Position numbers and translations under genes: made by a program. Positions 9,727-18,811 of a DNA stretch of 64,000 nucleotides are shown piece after piece (the stretch's first letter is position 1; each line of letters begins with the position of its first letter). The notes under the pieces are model-generated. The model worked only from the letters and a program-made list of their open reading frames with translations. It searched no databases and was not told the origin of the DNA. Source of the stretch: Acidobacteriota bacterium (GTDB taxonomy: Bacteria; Acidobacteriota; Vicinamibacteria; Vicinamibacterales; CAVVIG01); the NCBI GenBank assembly GCA_018268955.1, contig JAFDVO010000005.1, positions 1 through 64,000 on the forward strand, given 5' to 3'.

Positions 9727-12146
9727 GCATCGGCCGCATCCTTCGCGACTACCAGGACGCCGGGAGCGTGAACGGAATCCTGGCGCTGTGGGGCTTCGTC
9801 GACGACTCGACGTTCCTGACGAAGGCCGGCCATGTCGGCGTCGTCTATCGCCTCCGCGGCGTGGATTACGAAGGTCTGTCGCATCCGCAGCGCCAGGCGT
9901 TGGTGCACCGCTTCGAGGCTGCCCTTCGGTTGCTCGACGAGCACTGCCGCGTCTACCAGTACCTGCTGAAGCGCATGGTCGGGCCGTTTGTGGCCGCGGT
10001 GTGCGACGCGCCGGTCGCGAATGAGGCGATTCAGCGTCGGGCGGCGTACCTGAACGGCCGACGGCAGGACCTGTACGACCTCTCGCTCTACCTCGTGCTG
10101 CTCTACGAGGCGCCGCATGTCGCGAGACGGAGGACGGAACTGCGCCGGTTCTGGCAGGCGCCGCGCGAGGCCCTGCGGTCCTGGCTGTCGGTGGACCAGG
10201 CATTCCAGGTGCTCGAATCGGAGCTGGACCGGGCCATCGGCACGCTTCATCACAAGACGCAGGCGTTTGAGGTCCAGATTGGCGAGTTCGGCCCCACGCA
10301 GCTGAAGAGGGCTGACGCGTTCAGGTTCTTCCGCGAACTCCTGAACTACTCCCCGGCGGTGGTCGACGCCGCGCGGCTCGCGTACGACACGCACCTCGAC
10401 TACTTCGTCTCGGACTCGGCGGTGGACTGCCACCGGGATCATCTCGTCGTCGGCGACCGCCTGGTCAAGGTGCTGTCGATGAAGGAGCCGCCGAGCCAGA
10501 CGTTCGCGTTCCTGCTCCAGGACCTGTACGAGGTTCCGGGCGAGTTCATCGCCTGTCTGGAATGGCAGCGGATCCCCAGCGACCGCATGCGGCGGGACGT
10601 CCAGAGCCGTCGGCGCCACTTCTTCAACAAGCGGGTGTCCCTCGTGAACTACGTCTCGCCGGAGACGCGACCGGAGGAGATGCTGGTCGACGACTCGGCA
10701 AGCACCACGGTGAGGCAGTTGGGCGACGCCCTGACCGAGCTGGAGGTCAACGGCCACTTCTTCGGCCAGTGCTCCCTCGCGCTCGTGCTGCACGGCACCG
10801 ACGCTCGGGCCCTGCAGCACCAGACGGCCGAGGCCATGAAGGCGATGGCCGTGCACGACGGGAGCCTCTTCGAGGAGACGTACAACCTCCTGAACGCCTG
10901 GTTGAGCATCGTTCCCGGCAACGGCGCACACAACCTTCGACGGCTGGCACTGCTCGAGACGAACCTGGCGGACCTGAGCTTCCTGTTCACCCTCGATCAA
11001 GGCGAGGCCGTGAGCCCCCACCTGGGCAAGGAAGCGCTGGCCGTCTTCGAGACGCCCCATCGAACACCGTACGCCTTCAACCTCCACGTGCAGGATGTGG
11101 GGCATACCCTGGTCCTCGGGGCCACCGGGAGCGGCAAGAGCTTCGCGCTGAACTTCCTGATCACGCACGCGCAGAAGTACGCGCCGCAGACGGTGGTGCT
11201 GGACATCGGACACAGCTACCGAAAGCTCGCGACGCTCCTCGGTGGGCGCTACCTCGAACTGGGCCTGCGCCACCACGGGGTCACGATCAACCCGTTCGCT
11301 TTGGAGCCCACGCCGGAGCACCTTCACTTCCTGCACGCGTTCGTTCGCGTGCTGCTCGAGGGCGATGACGGGTACCGAATCGGCGACCTTGAGGACCGCG
11401 AAATCTATGAGGCGGTTGAGAACCTCTACGTGTTGGACCCGAGCCAGCACCGGCTGTTTACGTTCGCCAACCTGTTGCCGCGGGCGCTGGCCGCACGGTT
11501 GCACAAGTGGGTCGGCGAAGGCCGCTACGCCAGCCTCTTCGACAACCTCGAGGACACGCTGACGGTCGAACGGTTCCAGGTCTTCGACCTCGAAGCGATG
11601 CGGGCGTACCCGGTCCTGCTGGAGCCCCTGCTGTTCTACGTCCTGCACCGCGTCGTCGCCCGAATCCAGGACCCGAGCGAGGCGGCGGCATTCAAGCTGT
11701 GCGTGCTGGACGAGGCGTGGCGCTTCATCCAGCACCCGACGCTACGTGCCTACGTGCAGGAAGGGCTGAAGACCTGGCGGAAGCACAACGCCGCCATGGT
11801 TCTGGCGACTCAAACGGTCGACGACTTCGCGTCAGTGGATCTGTTGCGCACGATCGTCGAGAGCTGCCCGACGAAACTGCTGCTGGCGAACCCGGCGGTG
11901 GATCGCCGCCACTACGCCGAACTGTTCCAGCTCAACGAAATGGAACTGGACCTGCTGACCGGCTTGATTCCGCGCCAGCAGATTCTGCTCAAGCGTCCGG
12001 ACCTGGCTAAAGTCCTCACTTTGGTCGTGGACCAGAAGTCGTACTGGATCTACACCAACACTCCCATCGACAACGCGCGGGTCGCCGAGACGTTTCGCGA
12101 GTACGGCTTCGAGGCGGGTCTGGACCGCCTCGCGGCCTCTGCGTGA
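9720..12146 (+). CDS. trbE: VirB4/TrbE conjugation ATPase
   Basis: 808-aa ATPase that powers pilus assembly and substrate transfer at the inner membrane. The N-terminal CagE/TrbE domain spans about 1-400. Walker A is GATGSGKS at 467-474 and Walker B contains CVLDEAW near 660; further motifs include LATQTVDDF. The start is GTG, with a second GTG next to it, overlapping the VirB3 stop by 7 bp. Length and motif order match the family, with no sign of truncation. Confidence 0.95.
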   Translation: MVSIGRILRDYQDAGSVNGILALWGFVDDSTFLTKAGHVGVVYRLRGVDYEGLSHPQRQALVHRFEAALRLLDEHCRVYQYLLKRMVGPFVAAVCDAPVANEAIQRRAAYLNGRRQDLYDLSLYLVLLYEAPHVARRRTELRRFWQAPREALRSWLSVDQAFQVLESELDRAIGTLHHKTQAFEVQIGEFGPTQLKRADAFRFFRELLNYSPAVVDAARLAYDTHLDYFVSDSAVDCHRDHLVVGDRLVKVLSMKEPPSQTFAFLLQDLYEVPGEFIACLEWQRIPSDRMRRDVQSRRRHFFNKRVSLVNYVSPETRPEEMLVDDSASTTVRQLGDALTELEVNGHFFGQCSLALVLHGTDARALQHQTAEAMKAMAVHDGSLFEETYNLLNAWLSIVPGNGAHNLRRLALLETNLADLSFLFTLDQGEAVSPHLGKEALAVFETPHRTPYAFNLHVQDVGHTLVLGATGSGKSFALNFLITHAQKYAPQTVVLDIGHSYRKLATLLGGRYLELGLRHHGVTINPFALEPTPEHLHFLHAFVRVLLEGDDGYRIGDLEDREIYEAVENLYVLDPSQHRLFTFANLLPRALAARLHKWVGEGRYASLFDNLEDTLTVERFQVFDLEAMRAYPVLLEPLLFYVLHRVVARIQDPSEAAAFKLCVLDEAWRFIQHPTLRAYVQEGLKTWRKHNAAMVLATQTVDDFASVDLLRTIVESCPTKLLLANPAVDRRHYAELFQLNEMELDLLTGLIPRQQILLKRPDLAKVLTLVVDQKSYWIYTNTPIDNARVAETFREYGFEAGLDRLAASA

Positions 12147-12164
12147 ATTCATGGGAGGTGTCGC

Positions 12165-12947
12165 ATGCTCGGTCGAATCCTCGGTCCCGCACTGGCACTC
12201 GCAATCGTCGCGTCAGCCCCGGCCCCGGCGTCCGCGCAGGCCAACGGGACGGGCATCCGTGAGATCTCGGCGTCCGGTAGAAGCCTGATCACCCTCCAGA
12301 CGCGGATCCGCTACACGACCATGGTCCTTCTCCCGGACGGGGAAGAGATCCTCGACGTGATCTGCGGCGACAAGGACTTCTGGGTCATCACCGCGACGCA
12401 CAACATCGCGCACGTCAAGCCGGCGAAGCAAGGCGCTGCCACGAACCTGAATCTCGTGACATCGAGCGGCGCCGTCTACTCGTTCCTGCTGACCGAGAAG
12501 GGCGGTACCGGGATGCCCGACCTCAAGGTCTACGTGAACGCCGACCCGAGCGCGCCACAGGGCCAGCCGAAGTACTACAGCGCGGCGCAGGTCGACGACC
12601 TGAAGAGCGAGCTGGAGGAGGCCAAGGCGGCGGTCGAGGCCGCCAACCGGCAGGCGACCGAGGCCGTGGCCGCCTATCAGCAGGACTACCCGGCGAAGCT
12701 GCAGTTCCCGTATGGGGCACCGAAGTACGAGCGGCCGTTTCTGGTGCGCTCCATCTGGCACGACGGCCAGTTCACGTACATCAAGGCCGACGCGAAGGAG
12801 CTGCCGGCCCTCTACGAGATCAAGGACGGGAAGCCCTCGCTCCTGAACTTCCAGGTGCAGAACGGGACCTACGTCGTGCCGAAGGTGCTGGACCGCGGCT
12901 ACCTGTCACTCGGCAAGGAACGACTCGAGTTCCAGCAGGGTCGGTGA
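12165..12947 (+). CDS. trbG: VirB9/TrbG outer-membrane core protein
   Basis: 260 aa. The signal peptide ends near PASAQA. An N-terminal VirB9 domain starts with the IREISASGRSLITLQT region and contains VICGDKDFWVI, and the C-terminal beta-rich domain begins near 195 (RPFLVRSIWHDGQFTYIK). Together with VirB10 and a VirB7-like lipoprotein it would form the outer-membrane core ring. A GGGAGG ribosome site precedes the ATG. It lies between VirB4 and VirB10; in classic IncP trb operons trbF intervenes, so gene order is rearranged here. Confidence 0.9.
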   Translation: MLGRILGPALALAIVASAPAPASAQANGTGIREISASGRSLITLQTRIRYTTMVLLPDGEEILDVICGDKDFWVITATHNIAHVKPAKQGAATNLNLVTSSGAVYSFLLTEKGGTGMPDLKVYVNADPSAPQGQPKYYSAAQVDDLKSELEEAKAAVEAANRQATEAVAAYQQDYPAKLQFPYGAPKYERPFLVRSIWHDGQFTYIKADAKELPALYEIKDGKPSLLNFQVQNGTYVVPKVLDRGYLSLGKERLEFQQGR

Positions 12948-12950
12948 GCC

Positions 12951-14231
12951 ATGAGTGACGTCCCTTCGACCCCCGGCGCCCAACCAGACCCTGTGCCGCC
13001 TGCGGTCACCGACCGTCGGCCGGTGCCTCGCGGCGTGCTGCCTCGCGGCGTCCAGACGTGGATCATGGCCGGCGTTGCGGCCGGGATGCTCGCGATCATG
13101 CTGATCGTCGGTCGGCCGGACCCGCCGCCCCGCCCCGCGCAGGCCGCAGCCCCCGCACAGGCACCGAGCGCCGACCGAGTGCGCGACTATCAGGACCGTC
13201 TGCGGCTTCTGGAAGCCCAGGCCCTTCGCGAAGCGCAGACGGCAGCCGTGGCGCCGCCGGAGCCCACGCAATACGACGACACCGCACCTGCGCCCCAGGC
13301 ACAGGACCCGATTGCCGAAGAGCGGAAGCGCCGCGAGTACGAGAGCCTCTTCGCGAGCAACGTCGTGCTCAGCCGTCGCCCCGACAGCGAACGACCTGAC
13401 CAGGGATGGATCGGCGCGACGCCAGGCGGCACGGCGACGCAGACAGGCTCACCGAGCCCCTCCGTGGACGAAGTGGCTGACGCGGTCATTCGCGCGACGG
13501 CCAGGACCGCCAGCGCATTCGGAAGCGGCGCCCCCGCACCTCAGGCCGCTGCGGCACCCGTCGCGAGCGAGCCAAGGCCACTGGAACCCGCGGAGCGGCG
13601 CACACCGGACTACACGCCGCCAATTGGAGCGGCGGGACCGCTCTACCGCGTGCTTGAAGGCACCATCATCGACACCGTTCTCACCAACCGGCTGGACGGC
13701 GCGATGGCGGCGCCCGTGAACTGCCTGGTCACGAACGCGCTCTACTCGCACACGGGCCGCCACGTGCTCGTACCGGCGGGCGCGAGGATCCTCGGCGAGA
13801 CCAAGCCCGTGCAGGCGTTTGGCGAGACGCGCCTCGCCGTGTCCTTTCATCGATTGCTCATGCCGGACGGTCGCAGCTACCGCCTCGATCAGTTCATGGG
13901 CCTGAACCAGATCGGGGATGCCGGACTGCGCGACAAGGTCAACCACCACTTTCTCTCGACATTCGGCGCGGCTGCGGCCGTCGGCCTGATCAGTGGCCTC
14001 TCGCAGTATCTGGGAAGCGCCGGACTCGGGCGAGGCGACGGGGACCGGACGATTGTCATCGCAGGCGGCGTCGGCGATGCGACGTCTCAGGCCGCGATGC
14101 AGGTCATGAATCGATTTCTGAATCGGCTGCCCACGGTCACGATTCGGGAGGGACACCGGGTGAAGGTGTACCTCACGAGCGACATCGAACTGCCGGCGTA
14201 CTCCGGACCGGCCACCTCGAGTCGGTTCTGA
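12951..14231 (+). CDS. trbI: VirB10/TrbI core channel protein
   Basis: 426 aa. Cytoplasmic N-terminus, one transmembrane helix (about 36-54), a Pro/Ala-rich periplasmic linker (about 56-225) and the conserved TrbI beta-barrel domain (about 226-420) with VLEGTIIDTVLTNRLDG, VLVPAGARILGE and the antenna region AAAAVGLISGLSQYLGSAG. It spans inner and outer membranes and senses ATPase activity. The start lies 3 bp after the VirB9 stop, so the genes are cotranscribed. Confidence 0.94.
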   Translation: MSDVPSTPGAQPDPVPPAVTDRRPVPRGVLPRGVQTWIMAGVAAGMLAIMLIVGRPDPPPRPAQAAAPAQAPSADRVRDYQDRLRLLEAQALREAQTAAVAPPEPTQYDDTAPAPQAQDPIAEERKRREYESLFASNVVLSRRPDSERPDQGWIGATPGGTATQTGSPSPSVDEVADAVIRATARTASAFGSGAPAPQAAAAPVASEPRPLEPAERRTPDYTPPIGAAGPLYRVLEGTIIDTVLTNRLDGAMAAPVNCLVTNALYSHTGRHVLVPAGARILGETKPVQAFGETRLAVSFHRLLMPDGRSYRLDQFMGLNQIGDAGLRDKVNHHFLSTFGAAAAVGLISGLSQYLGSAGLGRGDGDRTIVIAGGVGDATSQAAMQVMNRFLNRLPTVTIREGHRVKVYLTSDIELPAYSGPATSSRF

Positions 14232-14245
14232 ACAGGGAGGATCCT

Positions 14246-15022
14246 ATGTGTCGCCGAGTCCTACTGCTCGCCATCGCACTGTGCACGCTCGCCGTGCCGG
14301 CCCATGCGCAGTTCGTCGTCATCGATCCCGCGAACCTCGTGCAGACGACGATGATCGCGTATCGCGTCCAGCAGCACTACACGGAGCTGCGGGCGCAATA
14401 CCTGACCGTGCTCCGGATGGCGCAGAGACTGGGGAGCCTCGATCGGTTCCGGACTCCTCCCATCGCCTTGACCTCGCACGATCCGTCCAGGTGGGACTTC
14501 GGACGGCCGTGGATTCAGGCGCTCAACAGCGGCGATCCGACCGGCTCGGCGTACTTCTCAACCGCGCTGCCGCTCCTGCGGCCGACGACCATGCCGCCGA
14601 CGCTGAGTGCAGCGGCCAGACAGATGCTGCAGCGGCAGTACGCCACCGTTGAGATCACCGACTCGGTGGCCACGATGGGCGGCCATCAGGTCGCCCTGGC
14701 GCGCGGCTACCACGACCAGCTCCAGAACGCCGTGGAATCCCTGCAGAGCGACGTACTGAACCCCGGCTCGCAGTACCACGAGATGACCGCCATTCTCGAC
14801 AAGATCGCCGCTGGCGAGCTCCTGGGGCGCCGGCAGGACATGCTCTCGAACCAGCTCCTGTCGCACGCGCTTGAGCAACTGCTGGCACGCGGAAAACGGC
14901 TGCGGGACACGGAAGCCGCGACGATCAACATGCAGCTCGTCACGTGGCGGGATGCGCGCGCCGCGAACGACGCGTTCGTCGCCGGCACCGGCGACGCGCT
15001 TCGGACGTGGCGTCAGCCATAG
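14246..15022 (+). CDS. trbJ: TrbJ/VirB5-like minor pilus protein, copy 1
   Basis: 258 aa. A signal peptide ends near VPAHAQ, followed by FVVIDPANLVQTTMIA, which resembles the DPANL start of mature TrbJ/VirB5 proteins; the rest is mostly helical. The last about 50 residues (ATINMQLVTWRDARAAND, then AGTGDALRTWRQP) are nearly identical to the product of the next gene. VirB5-type proteins sit at the pilus tip and help contact recipients. A clear GGGAGG precedes the start. The family call rests on position, signal peptide and the N-terminal motif. Confidence 0.75.
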   Translation: MCRRVLLLAIALCTLAVPAHAQFVVIDPANLVQTTMIAYRVQQHYTELRAQYLTVLRMAQRLGSLDRFRTPPIALTSHDPSRWDFGRPWIQALNSGDPTGSAYFSTALPLLRPTTMPPTLSAAARQMLQRQYATVEITDSVATMGGHQVALARGYHDQLQNAVESLQSDVLNPGSQYHEMTAILDKIAAGELLGRRQDMLSNQLLSHALEQLLARGKRLRDTEAATINMQLVTWRDARAANDAFVAGTGDALRTWRQP

Positions 15023-15049
15023 GCCTCGGTCCAGGGACTGGAGGACACC

Positions 15050-15832
15050 ATGCGACGACTGCTCCTTGGGCTCATCGGCGTCGCCCTCGCTGCACAACCG
15101 GCGCGAGCGCAGTTGTCGGTGTATGACCCGGCGAACACAGCCCGGAACACCATCTCGGCGATCTATCAGCAGTACCTGCTCGAGACGGAACGGGCGCAGC
15201 ACGCCAAGCTCTGGGCGATGGCCCGGCGCCTCAGCGCCTTTGCCGATCTGCGCCGATATGCCCTCCTCGATGTGCCCCGCTGGCGCACACACGGCGGCGA
15301 CTTCCTCTACGCCAACGGCATCAACGACGCCCTCATCTTCGGAGATCCGCGCGGGGCAGCGTACCTGGCCGTAAGCCACCCCGTCCTGAGCGCGCGGACC
15401 CTGCTCGGACGGCTCACGCCGGCGGCGCAGCGGGCACTGATGAGCCGTCTGGCGACTGTGGAGCTGGCCGATGCCGTGGCGATGTCAGCCATCAACGATA
15501 CGGGGTCGCTGCGCCTGAACGGCCGCCGGCAGGAGCTGCAGGCCATCGACGCGCTCGAGGCCCAGGTCATCGACCCGTCCCTCGAACAGAGTGCCACGGC
15601 GGTGCTCGACAAGATCAGCGGGTCGGTGCTCCTCGGTGCCCGACAGCGCCAGGCTCGGAGCCAGCTCCTGACCGCGTTCGTGGAGCAGCTGCTGGTCGAC
15701 TCGAAGCGGGCGCGGGACGTCGATGCGGCCGCGATGAACATGCAACTCGTGACGTGGCGCGACAGCCGCGCGGCGAACGCCGCGTTTGTCGCCGGCACGG
15801 GCGACGCGCTGCGCACCTGGAGACAGCCGTAA
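15050..15832 (+). CDS. TrbJ/VirB5-like minor pilus protein, copy 2
   Basis: 260 aa, tandem paralogue of the upstream gene. It has the same layout: signal peptide ending near PARAQ, then LSVYDPANTARNTISAIYQ, a helical middle and the shared C-terminus (MNMQLVTWRDSRAAN, AGTGDALRTWRQP). The N-terminal and central parts have diverged strongly, while the tail is conserved. Such a pair could form a hetero-oligomeric pilus tip, or one copy may have taken on a new adhesin role; this is inference. Confidence 0.72.
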   Translation: MRRLLLGLIGVALAAQPARAQLSVYDPANTARNTISAIYQQYLLETERAQHAKLWAMARRLSAFADLRRYALLDVPRWRTHGGDFLYANGINDALIFGDPRGAAYLAVSHPVLSARTLLGRLTPAAQRALMSRLATVELADAVAMSAINDTGSLRLNGRRQELQAIDALEAQVIDPSLEQSATAVLDKISGSVLLGARQRQARSQLLTAFVEQLLVDSKRARDVDAAAMNMQLVTWRDSRAANAAFVAGTGDALRTWRQP

Positions 15833-15850
15833 GCCGTCCGGAGGCCCGTC

Positions 15851-16684
15851 GTGCAGCTCAATCTCTTGCCCACAATTCAGCAGGCGATCGCGAACCTCCT
15901 GACAGTGTATGAGCCCGAGTTCCTCCGCTTCGGGTACAGCCTCTTCCTGTCATTCGCGACCATCCTGATCGTGTGGCAGGGCGTCAAGATGATGTTCTCG
16001 CACGACAGCCTCGGCGACTCGATGTTCGACTTCGCGAAGCTGCTGATGCTGATCTCGTTCGGCTATGCCTTCATCACGTTCTACGAGGCGCCGCTGCCCG
16101 GCATCGGGGTGTCGTTCAGCAACCTCATCACCGACCAGACCGGCTACTTCCAGAGCGTCCTGGAGGCCCGAGCGTTCGACAACGTCTACCGCCACTTCGA
16201 CGAGCTATCGGACCACTTCCTGCAGCCCGATGCGTGGTCGATTCTGGCGAACCTGATCTACTGGGCGATGCTGCTGCTCATCGCCTTGGCAAAGGGTCTG
16301 TCGCTCGCCGTCATCGCCTTTGGGCTGATAGCCAGCGCGGTGTGCGGGCTCCTGGGTCCGATCTTCGTGCCGTTCTTCATCGTGCCCAAGCTGGAGTGGC
16401 TCTTCTGGGGCTGGTTGAAGTCGTTCATCCAGTACTCGTTCGTCCCTGTTGTGGCCATCGCGTTCCTGATGATCTTCGAGCAGTTCGTCTTCCGCTACGT
16501 GACGACGCTCCCGCCAACGATCACGTCGGCGGAATACGGCGTGTATGGCCTTCAAGCGGTCGCCGTGGTGGTGACCTTCTGTATCGGAATCGCGCTTGTG
16601 CCCTCGCTGACGAGTTCGATCTTTTCCGGACAGGGCGGGCAGAGCATCCTCTCCTCGGTACCGCGTTTGATCCGGATGCGTTGA
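15851..16684 (+). CDS. trbL: VirB6/TrbL polytopic inner-membrane protein
   Basis: 277 aa, GTG start with GGAGG upstream. There are several hydrophobic segments: around 25-45, 55-75, 130-180 (AMLLLIALAKGLSLAVIAFG) and 190-260, with the WLKSFIQYSFVPVVAIAF stretch typical of TrbL/VirB6. It forms part of the inner-membrane translocation channel. It is shorter than IncP TrbL, but its position between the TrbJ-like genes and VirB8 supports the call. Confidence 0.88.
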   Translation: MQLNLLPTIQQAIANLLTVYEPEFLRFGYSLFLSFATILIVWQGVKMMFSHDSLGDSMFDFAKLLMLISFGYAFITFYEAPLPGIGVSFSNLITDQTGYFQSVLEARAFDNVYRHFDELSDHFLQPDAWSILANLIYWAMLLLIALAKGLSLAVIAFGLIASAVCGLLGPIFVPFFIVPKLEWLFWGWLKSFIQYSFVPVVAIAFLMIFEQFVFRYVTTLPPTITSAEYGVYGLQAVAVVVTFCIGIALVPSLTSSIFSGQGGQSILSSVPRLIRMR

Positions 16685-16695
16685 AGGAACACCTT

Positions 16696-16872
16696 ATGCC
16701 ACGCCGATTCCAGCCGCCCGTTCCAGACCATCTGCGCGAGCCTCACGAGGTCAATGTCCCTGGCCTGTGGAACGTCTACATCCTCGGTATCGGCATTGCC
16801 ATCCTCCTGGGCCTCGTCGGCGGTTCGCTATGGATCGCGTGGCGACTTCTGGCGACCCGCTTTGTGGACTGA
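16696..16872 (+). CDS. Small single-pass membrane protein in the trb operon
   Basis: 58 aa from the ATG at 16696, with a purine-rich site (GAAGGA) upstream. The polar N-terminus (RRFQPPVPDHLREPHEVNVP) is followed by one transmembrane helix (VYILGIGIAILLGLVGGSLW). There is no lipobox, so it is not a VirB7 lipoprotein. It lies tightly between VirB6 and VirB8 (11-bp and 12-bp gaps) and is probably a minor inner-membrane component of the secretion machine. Family not recognised. Confidence 0.65.
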   Translation: MPRRFQPPVPDHLREPHEVNVPGLWNVYILGIGIAILLGLVGGSLWIAWRLLATRFVD

Positions 16873-16884
16873 GAGGAGTGCACC

Positions 16885-17595
16885 ATGGGCGCGACAACGG
16901 CGGACCTGAACCCCAAGACGATGGAAGGCGCGAAGCGCCAGTTCGTGGAGCTGTACGGGTCTGCGCTGGTCACCAACACCTACCTCCGAATCGCGCTGGC
17001 ACTTGTCTCCATCGTGGCCGTTGGCCTGGTCGGGCTCAACGTCTACACCGTGACGCGGTACTCGCAGGTCAAGCCGCTGGTCATCCGGATCGACGACGTC
17101 GGTAGAGCCGAGGCGGTGCAGTACGACGCCACGAGCTACCAGCCGCAGCCACCCGAACTCCGCTACTTCCTCACGCAGTTCGTCGTCAAACACTTCAGCC
17201 GGTTGCGCGCCACGGTGCAGCGCGAGTATCCCGATTCTCTCCTCTTCCTGGAGCCGAGCCTCGCGGACGCCACGATCGCTCAGAACGAGCAGAGCCGGAC
17301 CATCGAAACGTTCATGACCAACCCGTCCGCCGACGAAGTGGACATCGTCGTCCAGAACGTCAGCCTGACGGAGTTGGCGCAGGCGCCGCACAAGGCGTCC
17401 GTCAGCTTTCAGAAGCTCCTGTACGCCCCGGGAACGCGACAGGAACGCGCCCGCCAGACGTTCATCGCGCAGATCGATTTCGCCCTCAGGGACCGGGTTC
17501 CGAACGAGTTCGTTCGCGTCAACCCGCTCGGCCTCCAAATCTCGTACTTCCGCGTGGACCAGGCCTTCGAGGAGGGGCAGCCCAATGGTCGCTAA
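16885..17595 (+). CDS. trbF: VirB8/TrbF inner-membrane assembly factor
   Basis: 236 aa. A cytoplasmic N-terminus (KRQFVELYGSALVTNTYLR) is followed by one transmembrane helix (about 36-56) and a periplasmic NTF2-like domain. The motifs KPLVIRIDDVGRAE, YFLTQFV and the C-terminal NPLGLQISYFRVDQAF are characteristic of TrbF. VirB8 nucleates assembly of the secretion complex. The start has a GAGAGG site, and the 3' end overlaps the next gene by 11 bp. Confidence 0.92.
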   Translation: MGATTADLNPKTMEGAKRQFVELYGSALVTNTYLRIALALVSIVAVGLVGLNVYTVTRYSQVKPLVIRIDDVGRAEAVQYDATSYQPQPPELRYFLTQFVVKHFSRLRATVQREYPDSLLFLEPSLADATIAQNEQSRTIETFMTNPSADEVDIVVQNVSLTELAQAPHKASVSFQKLLYAPGTRQERARQTFIAQIDFALRDRVPNEFVRVNPLGLQISYFRVDQAFEEGQPNGR

Positions 17596-17875
17596 CGTCG
17601 CCTTCCTTGCGGCCCTGACGACATTCCTTGCCGTCGCGTGGCTGGCCGGCGAGCTGTCGTTCCTTGCGCCTTTTAAGGCGGGGATCTTCCGCAATCACGG
17701 GGTCACGATTGGCGTCGCGATCACGGTCCTGTTCCTGAATCTGTGTGCCGCGTACTACGGCATCGCACGCTGGCTGTTCCTGCGCGACGCCGGGCGCAAG
17801 CTCGCGCACATGGACCAGCAGCTCGGGTCGCGGGACGCCGTGCTCGGCGACCTTCACAAGGACTTCACGCCGTAA
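17585..17875 (+). CDS. Small two-helix membrane protein
   Basis: 96 aa overlapping the end of the VirB8 gene. Two hydrophobic helices are visible (about 3-30 and 38-65), followed by a charged amphipathic tail (DAGRKLAHMDQQLGSRDAVL). No signal cleavage site or lipobox is seen. Position and coupling suggest an accessory membrane part of the transfer system; no known Trb protein is recognised. Confidence 0.65.
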   Translation: MVANVAFLAALTTFLAVAWLAGELSFLAPFKAGIFRNHGVTIGVAITVLFLNLCAAYYGIARWLFLRDAGRKLAHMDQQLGSRDAVLGDLHKDFTP

Positions 17876-17887
17876 GGACTGTGACGC

Positions 17888-18811
17888 ATGTGGCGCGACA
17901 TCGACCCTCGTGACGACGAGCGCGGGCGGCCCGACCTGAGCCGAGGAGGTGCCGGACGGGCCGACGACGGCGCGTCCAAACCCGTCGAGGGCGGAGATGC
18001 GCTGACGCGCGATCTGGACCTGCCACGCGGCCGCACGCGCCGGCCCGTAAGGGACCGCGATCGCTGGATCGATCTGCGCGAGTCCGAGGTCCGGATGCTG
18101 GCCACGGCGGGCTCGTTTCGGGTGGTCGTCGCCTCGGACCTTCGAGACCACCGCGGCCGTCCCGCCAGCGCCCGGAACGGCGAGCTGAGAGGCCTTCGCG
18201 AGGCAGGGCTCGTGGAGACAAGGCCTTACCTCATCGGTCGCGAACGAGCGACCCTCGTGACCTTGACGGATCGCGGTCGTGAGCTGCTGGAGAGGCATCG
18301 CAGGACCGACCCCGATCGCGTGCCGCAAACCTACTACGCCGGCTTCGTGAAGCCGCGAGAACTGTCGCATGACGCCCAGCTCTATCGCGCCTACGAACGG
18401 TCGGCCGAGCGGCTCAAGGACACGGGCGCGAGGGTCACACGGGTCGTGCTCGACTACGAGCTGAAGCGAGACTACCAGCGGTTCCTCCACGATCTGAAAC
18501 GGGAGCGACGCGGGCAGGAACAGGACGCCGACCGCCACGCCGCGGACATCGCGGCGTGGGCGGCCAGCCGTGACCTTCCCGTCGTCGACGGCCATGTTCA
18601 TTTTCCCGACGTTCGCATCGAGTACGAACGGCCGGACGGCGATCGGAAGGTCGAGGACATCGAGGTCGTGACGCCCCACTACCGCGGGGCCTACGCCGCC
18701 GCGAAGGGGCGCGCCGGCTTCAGCGCCTATCGCATCAGCACCGGGCTCGGAGGCCGCGGCGGGCGGTCCGGGCGCAGTCCCAATCCCCGGATCTTCGACG
18801 AGTTCCTATGA
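17888..18811 (+). CDS. Winged-helix protein with PD-(D/E)xK-like C-terminus; candidate relaxation protein
   Basis: 307 aa. A charged disordered N-terminus (1-58) leads into a winged-helix region (about 62-135: RESEVRMLATAGSF, LRGLREAGLVETR, LTDRGRELL). A helical segment with ELSHDAQLYRAYE follows (158-170), and then a domain with HFPDVRIEY (238-246), EDIEVV (256-261) and a Lys at 273 that fits a PD-(D/E)xK nuclease pattern. This layout resembles replication-relaxation family proteins of other mobile elements; that comparison is by pattern only. It sits between the secretion genes and the coupling protein, where a relaxase would be expected, and overlaps the next gene by 4 bp. No HUH motif is present. 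Confidence 0.6.
   Translation: MWRDIDPRDDERGRPDLSRGGAGRADDGASKPVEGGDALTRDLDLPRGRTRRPVRDRDRWIDLRESEVRMLATAGSFRVVVASDLRDHRGRPASARNGELRGLREAGLVETRPYLIGRERATLVTLTDRGRELLERHRRTDPDRVPQTYYAGFVKPRELSHDAQLYRAYERSAERLKDTGARVTRVVLDYELKRDYQRFLHDLKRERRGQEQDADRHAADIAAWAASRDLPVVDGHVHFPDVRIEYERPDGDRKVEDIEVVTPHYRGAYAAAKGRAGFSAYRISTGLGGRGGRSGRSPNPRIFDEFL

Noticed and set aside
9555-11735. A 726-codon minus-strand frame opposite the VirB4 gene.
   Set aside because: It is a GC-rich antisense shadow of a firmly identified gene.
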